Assembly: GCA_947258735.1 (NCBI GenBank)
Contig: CAMYJJ010000129.1
Span: forward strand, 1 to 8,585
Reading direction: 5' to 3'
Length of the DNA stretch: 8,585 nucleotides
Origin: Thermodesulfovibrionia bacterium
GTDB taxonomy: Bacteria; Nitrospirota; Thermodesulfovibrionia; UBA6902
Position numbers and translations under genes: made by a program. The notes beneath the pieces are model-generated. The model saw only the letters and a program-made list of their open reading frames with translations. It made no database searches and had not been told where the DNA came from. Positions 1-5,381 of this stretch are shown piece by piece (within the stretch, counting starts at the first letter, position 1; each line of letters begins with the position of its first letter).

Positions 1-1209
1 TTTATCGATAACTTCACGTTTATGGATTAATCCAAGTTTTTCCAGCTGGGTTACTGTGATTGAGGCAAGTTCTTCATCAGATGAGTTCCAGATAGTATCA
101 CCTTTAAAACAAAAGTATTCAGCAACGATATGGGTTTTCCCTTCAGGAGCCATACGGGGGCTCCAGTTTTTTGGCTCATGAATTCTTCCGAGAGGCATGC
201 TCTGTTCAGGCAGGTACATCCATGTCAGATCAGTGACCTGTTCACGGTCCAGCATAATGGCAACGATCACGATATCCCTGTACTTTAATTGTAATGCAGC
301 CTCAAGAACATCTGCCGGTGGAGCAGGATCAAGCATCTTGACGAGACTGGTAATCGGTATGCTGGAGATGAATTCACTGCCCTCAAAATTGGCATTCAGA
401 TTGCTCTTTTCAGTGCAGATATTGGTAATGTCAGAACCATTGTGACAGATTCTCTCAATACGTGCACCTGTAATCACCTGATTTTTTTGTGATATTTCGC
501 TGCTTAGATTATCAGAGATCTGACCTATGCCATAAGGGGGATATATAAACTCATCCAGCAGGGTGCTGATATTCTTATCACCAAATTTAAAGGCATTTTT
601 AATAGCTACCCCAAGCGATAATCCCTTAATTCTATGTGAAACCCATTCTTCACTTATCCTGTTGCATCCGATACCCCATACCTTTTCGCTGTATTCCTTG
701 AAATACAGGGTGAACATGGTCCTTCCAAAATGAGCTACGACCCAGTCTTCAAGAGAAATGTTTTTCGGGTCCCTGAAGACTTTTTTCAGCTTTTCCATTC
801 CATAATCTGATACTGCCTTTATGGTTGTTGGTAAGCCCATACCAAGAAGGGCATTAGAAGGTTTGAGTGGATAATTGAAAAACTTATTTTTCATGAATAT
901 TTTGCTTTTCCGGGGTACGGTCACATAATCACCATGAAGAATGTCCTTGATGAACCTTTCAGTTTCTTTATTCTTTGTATGAAATCTGTGCCCGCCAAGA
1001 TCAAACCTGAAATCACCATGACGAATGGTTCGTGACAGGCCTCCCACTTCACTGTTTCCTTCAAAGACCATTACGGGCAAGCCTGCTTTTGCAAGGACAT
1101 ACCCTGCTGAAAGTCCCGCAAGACCACCGCCCAGAATTATTGATGTCCTTCTGTCCCGGTGAGATGAAGAATCCATCTGATCTATTTGATTTTTCTTGAA
1201 AAATGCCAT
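1..1209 (-). CDS. FAD-dependent oxidoreductase, UDP-galactopyranose mutase / protoporphyrinogen oxidase-like (partial, 3' end missing)
   Basis: An uninterrupted frame runs 403 codons from ATG at 1209 to the window edge without a stop, so the C-terminus is missing. Seen: a beta-alpha-beta FAD-binding fold at residues 23-50 with the dinucleotide motif GGGLAGLSAG (27-36), the ribose-binding acidic residue E50, then EVGGLSR (54-60) and GGHRFHTKN (72-80). Further on come KEYSEKVWG (171-179) and YPPYGIGQISDNL (223-235), which resemble the substrate-domain motifs of the UDP-galactopyranose mutase/amine-oxidase superfamily. Such proteins use FAD in sugar-nucleotide, porphyrin or carotenoid chemistry; the substrate here cannot be read from sequence. 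The first 22 residues are polar and precede the Rossmann strand. There is no Shine-Dalgarno sequence before ATG 1209 or before the next in-frame ATG (codon 12, 1176), so the start is uncertain. It lies just after a terminator and is probably transcribed separately from the lipoprotein gene upstream. Confidence 0.85.
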   Translation of the reverse strand, partial: MAFFKKNQIDQMDSSSHRDRRTSIILGGGLAGLSAGYVLAKAGLPVMVFEGNSEVGGLSRTIRHGDFRFDLGGHRFHTKNKETERFIKDILHGDYVTVPRKSKIFMKNKFFNYPLKPSNALLGMGLPTTIKAVSDYGMEKLKKVFRDPKNISLEDWVVAHFGRTMFTLYFKEYSEKVWGIGCNRISEEWVSHRIKGLSLGVAIKNAFKFGDKNISTLLDEFIYPPYGIGQISDNLSSEISQKNQVITGARIERICHNGSDITNICTEKSNLNANFEGSEFISSIPITSLVKMLDPAPPADVLEAALQLKYRDIVIVAIMLDREQVTDLTWMYLPEQSMPLGRIHEPKNWSPRMAPEGKTHIVAEYFCFKGDTIWNSSDEELASITVTQLEKLGLIHKREVIDK

Positions 1210-1214
1210 GTTAC

Positions 1215-1243
1215 ATTATACAAAAAATTTCGGGGCACCTCAA
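1215..1243 (-). promoter_or_regulatory. Possible sigma70 promoter for the flavoprotein gene
   Basis: On the minus strand TTGAGG (1243-1238) is followed by a 17-bp spacer and a perfect TATAAT (1220-1215). Only GTAAC separates the -10 from ATG 1209, so a transcript would begin at or next to the start codon and be leaderless, consistent with the missing Shine-Dalgarno sequence. The -35 falls in the loop and the spacer in one arm of the terminator hairpin. Promoter activity is inferred from hexamer match and spacing only. Confidence 0.4.
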
Positions 1244-1263
1244 TAATGATGGCCCCGAAATTT
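1222..1263 (-). terminator. Rho-independent terminator of the GYG-repeat lipoprotein gene
   Basis: A perfect 12-bp inverted repeat (1225-1236 pairs with 1252-1263) has a GGGGC/GCCCC core and a 15-nt loop. Read on the minus strand it ends in six consecutive T before G. It starts 36 bp past the lipoprotein stop codon. On the plus strand the hairpin is followed by a poorer T-run, and no plus-strand gene feeds it. Confidence 0.8.
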
Positions 1264-1298
1264 ATTATTTAAATTGAAGAAAATATCGCTCGAGCTTT

Positions 1299-1712
1299 CT
1301 ATTTGCCGTAGCCCTTCATCATGTCTTTGGCTTTATCGCCATAGCCACCAGCAGCTTCTTTGGCTTTATCTCCATACCCGGATGCTGCTTCTTTGGCTTT
1401 ATCGCCATAGCCGGAAACAACTTCCTTTGCCTTATCACCATATCCGGAAACAGCCTCTTTCGCTTTTTCACCATACCCTGCTGTAGCTTCTTTCGCCTTA
1501 TCTCCATAGCCGGATGCTGCTTCCTGAGCTTTATCGCCATAGCCGGAAACTGCTTCCTTTGCCTTTTCACCGTATCCGGAAACAGCCTCTTTGGCTTTTT
1601 CACCAGGACTTCCGGCTTCTGTTGCATGCTCCTCCTTCTTCTGACAGGAGACAAAGATTAATCCAAAGACAAATACAGATATACACATGACTGCCAATGC
1701 TGCTTTTCTCAT
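1299..1712 (-). CDS. Small lipoprotein with nine 11-residue GYG repeats
   Basis: 137 residues. Residues 1-22 form a lipoprotein signal: K3, a hydrophobic core, then lipobox FVSC with C23 as the predicted acylated cysteine. The +2 residue is Q, not D, which in enterobacteria favours outer-membrane sorting. A short charged linker (24-36) leads into nine tandem 11-residue repeats (37-135) of the form G[E/D]KAKEAVSGY, ending GK. The 11-residue period with alternating K/A/E resembles LEA-type or apolipoprotein-like amphipathic repeats, but the invariant SGYG is not the LEA consensus. No enzymatic motif is visible; a periplasmic or surface structural or stress role is a guess. The start is supported by AGGAGG 8 nt upstream. 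It has its own promoter (1823-1850) and terminator (1222-1263), so it is a single-gene unit. It echoes the GGYGG-repeat protein encoded at 2494-2826. Confidence 0.88.
   Translation of the reverse strand: MRKAALAVMCISVFVFGLIFVSCQKKEEHATEAGSPGEKAKEAVSGYGEKAKEAVSGYGDKAQEAASGYGDKAKEATAGYGEKAKEAVSGYGDKAKEVVSGYGDKAKEAASGYGDKAKEAAGGYGDKAKDMMKGYGK
1308..1604 (-). repeat. Nine in-frame 33-bp tandem repeats within the lipoprotein gene
   Basis: Nine contiguous 33-bp units encode the 11-residue repeats. Units differ mainly at third positions and in the residues following KAKE. They have no spacers, so this is a coding repeat and not a CRISPR array. Arrays like this can vary in copy number between strains. 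Confidence 0.9.
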
Positions 1713-1822
1713 TACCAGGTCCTCCTTTGATTTTGGGGTAGTCCCCCTGTTTATAAATTGAGTAATTGTACTTTTGAATTCGTTATAATCAGGAATCGTT
1801 TTGTTCGCTGATAGTATAAAGA

Positions 1823-1850
1823 ATTATATATGATCTGTCTTATTTGTCAA
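1823..1850 (-). promoter_or_regulatory. Near-consensus sigma70 promoter of the lipoprotein gene
   Basis: On the minus strand a perfect TTGACA (1850-1845) is followed by a 16-bp spacer and a perfect TATAAT (1828-1823). Transcription would begin near 1815, giving a leader of about 100 nt before ATG 1712. The leader contains a short GGGG/CCCC hairpin just upstream of the ribosome binding site. The promoter lies between the stress-protein terminator and the lipoprotein gene, which supports separate expression. Confidence 0.7.
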
Positions 1851-1936
1851 TATCAATTCAAATTCACATATATATATTATGGTAACAAACCCCTGCATTC
1901 AAATGATTGTGGAGATTGTTTTGATTTTGAATCCAT

Positions 1937-1972
1937 AAAAAAAGAAGGACTGCAGATACACGCAGCCCTTCT
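1937..1972 (-). terminator. Rho-independent terminator of the sulfur/stress gene unit
   Basis: In the minus-strand transcript an 11-bp stem (AGAAGGGCTGC with GCAGTCCTTCT, one G-U pair) and an 8-nt loop are followed directly by seven T. It begins 15 bp past the stress-protein stop codon and is the clear 3' end of the minus-strand block. Confidence 0.9.
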
Positions 1973-1987
1973 GGTTTTATTGATATG

Positions 1988-2455
1988 TTATTTTGTTTTT
2001 GCAACAAACACCGGGATATCAGATCTGTTGACAACTTCCATGCTGACACTTCCCATAAAGGTGTGAGAAGTTCTGTTGCCCCTTGATCCGAGCATGATCA
2101 TTTCTGCACCTTCTTCTGCTGCAGCCTTCATTATTTCATCTGCAGGATGACCTCCCCTGATCTCAGATCTGACTCTGGTGATACCGTCAGATTCAAGGGC
2201 CTGTCTGTAGTAATCAAGCACTTTGTTTGCTTTTTTATCCAGCGCTTCCTTGTACTCTGTTCCTTCCAGGACTTCCTTCAGTGTTGACATTTCAGCATCA
2301 CCAAGCATTTCATCAATCAATGATCTTCCCTCAAACTTTTCTACAAATAGCAGAATTACTTCTTCAGGATTAATGCAGGAACACAGCTTGCTGCACGTTG
2401 AAAACGAACCTTTTATTCCTTTTGTATCATCTACGGCTATTAACACTTTTTTCAT
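1988..2455 (-). CDS. Universal stress protein, UspA family
   Basis: 155 residues, normal length for a single-domain Usp. Seen: first strand KKVLIAVDD (2-10), the HPADEIMKAAAE helix region (103-114), strand AEMIMLGSRG (117-126), and the C-terminal MGSVSMEVVNRSDIPVFVAK (134-153) with its ribose/phosphate-binding GSVS. Family members are cytoplasmic dimers, often ATP-binding, tied to stress or growth arrest. The usual G-x2-G-x9-G(S/T) motif is here G123-x2-G126-x8-G135, one residue short, so ATP binding should not be assumed. Helix 1 holds three cysteines in CSKLCSC (21-27), unusual for this family. The start is supported by AGGTG about 5 nt upstream. It is the last gene of the sulfur unit: 38 bp separate it from the GGYGG-repeat gene and a strong terminator follows. 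Confidence 0.93.
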   Translation of the reverse strand: MKKVLIAVDDTKGIKGSFSTCSKLCSCINPEEVILLFVEKFEGRSLIDEMLGDAEMSTLKEVLEGTEYKEALDKKANKVLDYYRQALESDGITRVRSEIRGGHPADEIMKAAAEEGAEMIMLGSRGNRTSHTFMGSVSMEVVNRSDIPVFVAKTK

Positions 2456-2493
2456 TTTTACACCTGACTTTTTATCCGTTTTTAAGATACGTA

Positions 2494-2826
2494 TTACTTG
2501 CCGCCGTAACCGCCGGAATGTGCGCCGCCGCCGTATCCACCGGAAGCTCCTCCGCCATAACCGCCTGCTGCTGCGCCGCCGTATCCACCGGAAGCTCCTC
2601 CGCCATAGCCGCCTGCTGCTGCGCCACCATATCCACCGGAAGTTCCTCCTCCATACCCGCCTGATGCCCCGCCATAACCACCAGCATCATGACCTCCTCC
2701 ATACCCGCCTGAAGCTACTCCTTGTACTGCGCCTCCTCCAATATTTCGGGGCGCCAGGCTATAGCCGACGATAAAACCAAGGATCCCAACCACGATGATA
2801 ATGATAATCCACAAACTGTTTTTCAT
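2494..2826 (-). CDS. Membrane-anchored glycine/tyrosine-rich repeat protein
   Basis: 110 residues, family not recognised. Residues 5-24 are one strongly hydrophobic helix (a run of isoleucines and valines, then GILGFIVGY) that can serve as an uncleaved N-terminal anchor. The rest (about 30-109) is nearly all Gly, Tyr, Ala and Ser. It has nine GGYGG cores, tyrosines at 42, 51, 58, 66, 74, 82, 90, 98 and 107, almost exactly eight residues apart. The tail has no cysteines and few charges, so it is likely disordered or stacked on the outer face of the inner membrane, though topology is inferred. AGGAGG lies 8 nt before the ATG. It sits between the TusA-like and stress-protein genes with short gaps, so it is probably co-transcribed. 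A link to sulfur metabolism rests on position alone. Confidence 0.82.
   Translation of the reverse strand: MKNSLWIIIIIVVGILGFIVGYSLAPRNIGGGAVQGVASGGYGGGHDAGGYGGASGGYGGGTSGGYGGAAAGGYGGGASGGYGGAAAGGYGGGASGGYGGGAHSGGYGGK
2500..2712 (-). repeat. GGYGG-coding tandem repeat (24/48-bp period)
   Basis: The GGYGG cores recur every 24 bp. A higher-order 48-bp unit alternates an Ala-rich linker (AAAGGYGG) with a GAS linker (GASGGYGG) and is nearly repeated twice at about 2524-2622. Strand composition is skewed: C-rich on plus, G-rich on minus. Confidence 0.85.
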
Positions 2827-2865
2827 AAATTGATCCTCCTGAAATAGTTAAAAGGGTTCCCGTTC

Positions 2866-3117
2866 TTATCCTTTTTCGATGATGTAGATGAGTTTACCGC
2901 CCTCTTCCTTTTTTTCAAGCAGATCATGTCCGCCCTGGTCAATCATCTGAATGATTGTTTCCCCTGATGAAGGGTTGTCAAATACCAACTCAAGGACATC
3001 CCCTTCTTCAATTTTTTCCAGGGATTTTTTTGTATATATCTGGGGATGCGGACATACATAGCCGCACACATCCAGCATATATTTTCCATCTTCAACTTTT
3101 TCAAATTTCATTGCCAT
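2866..3117 (-). CDS. TusA-family sulfur carrier protein
   Basis: 83 residues, the usual TusA/SirA/YeeD length. Seen: the N-terminal signature DVCGYVCPHPQ (16-26) with the family CPxP motif, C22 being the expected persulfide-carrying cysteine. A second cysteine, C18, lies four residues earlier. The following helix (KKSLEKI), the GDVLEL strand and a late Gly-His match the two-layer alpha/beta fold. TusA proteins receive sulfane sulfur as a persulfide and pass it to DsrE-type partners, tRNA thiolation or other acceptors. The gene directly follows a YeeE/YedE transporter gene (37 bp gap), the same pairing as E. coli yeeE-yeeD (TsuA-TsuB), where the TusA-like partner supports thiosulfate uptake. 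The first ATG is preferred because AAAGGAGG lies 9 nt upstream; the second Met (codon 3) would be further away. Confidence 0.93.
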   Translation of the reverse strand: MAMKFEKVEDGKYMLDVCGYVCPHPQIYTKKSLEKIEEGDVLELVFDNPSSGETIIQMIDQGGHDLLEKKEEGGKLIYIIEKG

Positions 3118-3154
3118 GATAAACTTCCTCCTTTAAATTAAGTGTTACGTATTT

Positions 3155-4597
3155 TTAAAATGCTTCCATTTCTTTGGCCATTTTTCTTTCTGTCCACCAG
3201 TTAAAGAATTTAACGCCGCCATAGCCACCGACAACCATACCTATGCCAAATAACCAGCCGCCCGGATCACCGCCGGCAACTCTTATAAAGAATGCGCCTA
3301 TATTGCATCCAAGTGCTACACGGGCACCAATCCCCATAAGTAATCCTCCGCCAAGACCCCAGACAATGAGTTCACCCTTTGGAAGCTTCCACTTAAACTC
3401 TTTATTTAATAAAGACATTACCATTGCTCCAAATATGATGCCAAAGGACATCCATAGTGCCGGGTTACGCCAGAGCTCAGGCAGGCCGTTCATGACGCCA
3501 AAGAACACATTATCCCTGACATTCCAGCCTACTTTCTCCATGATCCATCCTGCAAATTGTGCTTCCTGTGTCGTGATATACCAGTAGCCCGGATCGAAAA
3601 TTTTCCCCATTGTTGAGAGGTCGCCGGTATGTCCCATTCTCGCGAGAAGTTCACCAAAATTCGATACGCCGAACTTGTTCTGCATACCCTTCATCGCAAG
3701 AATATGAATACCTGCTGTAATCCCGATCAGCACGCCCATGAGGGTTGTTCTCTGGGATGCGGTAAGCATATTCCAGATACCCCTGAAGTCATCTCCCAGT
3801 CCTGTCTTTTGCTCTTTGCCTGCCTTCTTCAGCGCCTTCTTTGTCTTTTTTATATGAACTTTGCGCATAAAGAAATAGTAAATCAAAACCATAACCAGGA
3901 TAGCGGGAATGATAGTGTTAATAAGAGAGTTTGCAATAAAATTTCGTGCTATATCACCGCTCATTACGGAAAAAGCTTCTGTATCAGAAAGGATGATATT
4001 CTTTTTAAAGACGATGTTACCGAGAAAAAAGTGATCAAACCATGATGTGATCTTGTCTTTAGGGACCCATGTAGTGGCCTGCGCCTTTTCTATCCAGGAC
4101 TGGGGCAGTAAGTTGTTGAATATACCGCCCACATCAACAAAGATGGCCTGACCAAAAGATATACCCATGATAGACAGGATCGATGTTCCGTTGCCTTCCC
4201 CGATCTTATAAAGAGACCCAGATGCGCATCCGCCTGCCAGAACCATTCCGACTCCAAATATGATCCCCCCGATTAACTCATGAGTTCCCAATGGTCCGGC
4301 ATGAAAAGTACTCATGTTTGTCGCTGCAAGCACAACGCTCACCAGGCTGAAGAATATCAGGGCGATAAGAATACCCACTGCCATTCGAGGCACGCCTGCA
4401 GCGAACAGATCTCGCGACGCAGATGCCATGCAGAACCTTCCATACTGAAGCATCATTCCATAGGCAAAACCAAACCAGATATACACTATCAAATAAACGT
4501 AGTATATGTTTGCACTGTAGTACAACAGACTTATCAGAATCATTGCGCCGGTGACAATAAAGGCCCAGAGCTGATTTCTTTTTTCTACATTTTCCAC
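3155..4597 (-). CDS. YeeE/YedE (TsuA-type) thiosulfate/sulfur transporter
   Basis: 480 residues, mostly hydrophobic helices. Seen: three short cysteine motifs typical of the Sulf_transp (DUF395) family, GRFCMASASRD (C56), AGGCASGSLYKIGEGN (C124) and ARVALGCNIGAFF (C431). In the characterised YeeE homologue three conserved cysteines line the thiosulfate path. It is longer than E. coli YeeE (about 350 residues). The extra length falls mainly in a loop region around 160-225, a basic cytosolic-looking segment KVHIKKTKKALKKAGKEQK (247-265) and a soluble-looking stretch around 303-380. The substrate is probably thiosulfate, but YedE relatives are also linked to selenium, so related sulfur or selenium species are possible. 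The start is GTG, with AAAAGGAGG 11 nt upstream partly folded in a small hairpin; no ATG fits the frame nearby. It is followed by the TusA-like gene and preceded by a 197-bp gap after the DsrE-like gene. Confidence 0.92.
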   Translation of the reverse strand: MENVEKRNQLWAFIVTGAMILISLLYYSANIYYVYLIVYIWFGFAYGMMLQYGRFCMASASRDLFAAGVPRMAVGILIALIFFSLVSVVLAATNMSTFHAGPLGTHELIGGIIFGVGMVLAGGCASGSLYKIGEGNGTSILSIMGISFGQAIFVDVGGIFNNLLPQSWIEKAQATTWVPKDKITSWFDHFFLGNIVFKKNIILSDTEAFSVMSGDIARNFIANSLINTIIPAILVMVLIYYFFMRKVHIKKTKKALKKAGKEQKTGLGDDFRGIWNMLTASQRTTLMGVLIGITAGIHILAMKGMQNKFGVSNFGELLARMGHTGDLSTMGKIFDPGYWYITTQEAQFAGWIMEKVGWNVRDNVFFGVMNGLPELWRNPALWMSFGIIFGAMVMSLLNKEFKWKLPKGELIVWGLGGGLLMGIGARVALGCNIGAFFIRVAGGDPGGWLFGIGMVVGGYGGVKFFNWWTERKMAKEMEAF

Positions 4598-4617
4598 AGG
4601 TTGACAAACCTCCTTTT
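4598..4617 (-). promoter_or_regulatory. Ribosome binding site of the transporter gene, partly in a hairpin
   Basis: On the minus strand AAAAGGAGG (4617-4609) precedes GTG 4597 by 11 nt, longer than ideal. AGGTT-TGTC-AACCT (4611-4598) is a perfect 5-bp inverted repeat that includes the last three bases of the Shine-Dalgarno sequence. Folding would either shorten the effective spacing or mask the site. The effect on translation is inferred. Confidence 0.45.
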
Positions 4618-4710
4618 AAATTTTTTTAATCGGGGTAATCTTAGAGCGTTGGTTTTATTGACAGTTTTTTATATTAAAGACATCACATGATAATATACAC
4701 CGGAACAATA

Positions 4711-4735
4711 GTCCAATAAGAAAAAATTATTGGGC
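4711..4735. repeat. Inverted repeat in the gap between the transporter and DsrE-like genes
   Basis: CCAATAA (4713-4719) and TTATTGG (4727-4733) are perfect inverted arms around G plus six A; one outer G-C pair and a G-U extend them on the plus strand. It lies in the 197-bp non-coding stretch 4612-4808, the only sizeable gap inside the minus-strand unit. It could be an operator or an RNA hairpin. It has no T-run placed like a terminator, and no confident promoter was found in the gap. Confidence 0.4.
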
Positions 4736-4808
4736 AATTACCAATGTTTATCTGCTCATTAAATCAATGTGTTATTAAGTAGGGCTAAGGGGTGAACTAC
4801 CAAAGGTA

Positions 4809-5111
4809 CTAAAGAACGATAACTTTATCACAGTCATGGTTCATATTGGCGTTGTCAAACTGGCTGCCGCATACTATCTCATCAGAAATCCCCTCAGTAG
4901 TAATCTCTGAATTTTTGGCGCTATGGTCGCAAAAACTCAGCTTTACGCCCTCTTTGCCGCATAGTGACTGAAATTCAGATTTGCCAAGAAGTTTTGTACC
5001 AACATCCATATTAAAAATGGTTACTTCATGTCCTTTTGCAACGGCAGAGCTGGTAAGTCCAACTATATCATTAAGATGTTTGTCGGTTGTGACAAGTATT
5101 CCAAGTTTCAT
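4809..5111 (-). CDS. DsrE/TusD-like sulfur relay protein
   Basis: 100 residues; DsrE/DsrF-like alpha/beta fold. Seen: first strand MKLGILVTTD, a helix, then strand GHEVTIFNMD (27-36). Next GVKLSFCDHSA (55-65) lines up with the segment of E. coli TusD around its active cysteine (GVALNICVAAA, recalled from memory), making C61 the likely persulfide cysteine. The C-terminus DCDKVIVL matches the TusD ending TCDRVVQF, including the cysteine (C94). Cysteines C51 and C81 are additional. DsrE/TusD subunits accept sulfur from TusA-type carriers within an E/F/H (D/C/B) complex. It is the only cysteine-bearing member of the local trio, so it is the probable catalytic subunit. AAAGGAG lies about 11 nt before the ATG. 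At 100 residues it is shorter than classical TusD (about 128). Confidence 0.8.
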   Translation of the reverse strand: MKLGILVTTDKHLNDIVGLTSSAVAKGHEVTIFNMDVGTKLLGKSEFQSLCGKEGVKLSFCDHSAKNSEITTEGISDEIVCGSQFDNANMNHDCDKVIVL

Positions 5112-5138
5112 GTTAATCTAGTCTCCTTTCAGATGTAT

Positions 5139-5156
5139 GACAGACCCTGATCTGTC
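5139..5156 (-). promoter_or_regulatory. Intercistronic hairpin between the DsrH-like and DsrE-like genes
   Basis: GACAGA (5139-5144) and TCTGTC (5151-5156) form a perfect 6-bp stem with a 6-nt loop. It begins in the stop codon of the 55-residue gene and ends about 15 nt before the next Shine-Dalgarno sequence. There is no T-run, so it is not a terminator; it may affect mRNA processing or relative translation. Confidence 0.35.
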
Positions 5157-5323
5157 TACCATGTAATGACTTTATCATTTCCGGCGATAGCGTCAACTAT
5201 CTCGTCATAATTCTTATTTGCATTAATATCGATTATTGATACATCATTGGACTGCTTCTGCACCTCAATCATCTTGTTTACCGTATCATCCGGGGTGCTT
5301 CTCATGAGATAGAGAATCTTCAT
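5156..5323 (-). CDS. 55-residue TusB/DsrH-like mini-protein
   Basis: 55 residues, cysteine-free. Seen: first strand MKILYLMRSTPDD, a helix TVNKMIEVQKQ (14-24), strand DVSIIDIN (27-34), helix YDEIVDAIAGN (39-49) and terminal strand DKVITW. The last third resembles the C-terminus of TusB/DsrH proteins, which end in a strand finishing with Trp after a YxxFVxL-type helix. Classical members have about 95 residues, so roughly 40 are missing. ATG 5323 was chosen because GGAGG lies 10 nt upstream. The same frame opens further upstream, but that extension overlaps the DsrF-like gene and has no family-like sequence. Between the DsrF-like and DsrE-like genes it completes an F-H-E trio. Its role as a third, non-catalytic subunit is inference from position and C-terminus. 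Confidence 0.7.
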   Translation of the reverse strand: MKILYLMRSTPDDTVNKMIEVQKQSNDVSIIDINANKNYDEIVDAIAGNDKVITW

Positions 5324-5381
5324 GCTTTCATGACCTCCATTCCTTTTATGTTTATTCAATATAAATAATCTGTTGCTTTGT

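Noticed and set aside
197..445. An 82-residue plus-strand open frame opposite the flavoprotein
   Set aside because: Antisense shadow of a continuous, motif-bearing minus-strand gene.
1308..1604. CRISPR-like regular repeats (33-bp period)
   Set aside because: Units are contiguous with no spacers and stay in frame within a gene with a signal peptide and ribosome binding site.
1274..1654. Open frames on both strands overlapping the lipoprotein repeats
   Set aside because: Low-complexity out-of-frame readings of the same repeat, without ribosome binding sites or recognisable sequence.
1845..1858. FNR/CRP-like site TTGATATTGACAAA over the lipoprotein -35
   Set aside because: Only the first half-site fits TTGAT-N4-ATCAA; the second half is too weak to call.
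2223..2774. Plus-strand and alternative minus-strand frames across the GGYGG repeat and stress-protein gene
   Set aside because: Ser/Arg/His- or Ala-rich shadows of the GGYGG repeat; the annotated genes on the minus strand have ribosome binding sites and domains.
3629..4690. Plus-strand open frames opposite the transporter gene
   Set aside because: Antisense to a clear membrane-protein gene, with no domain or start signal of their own.
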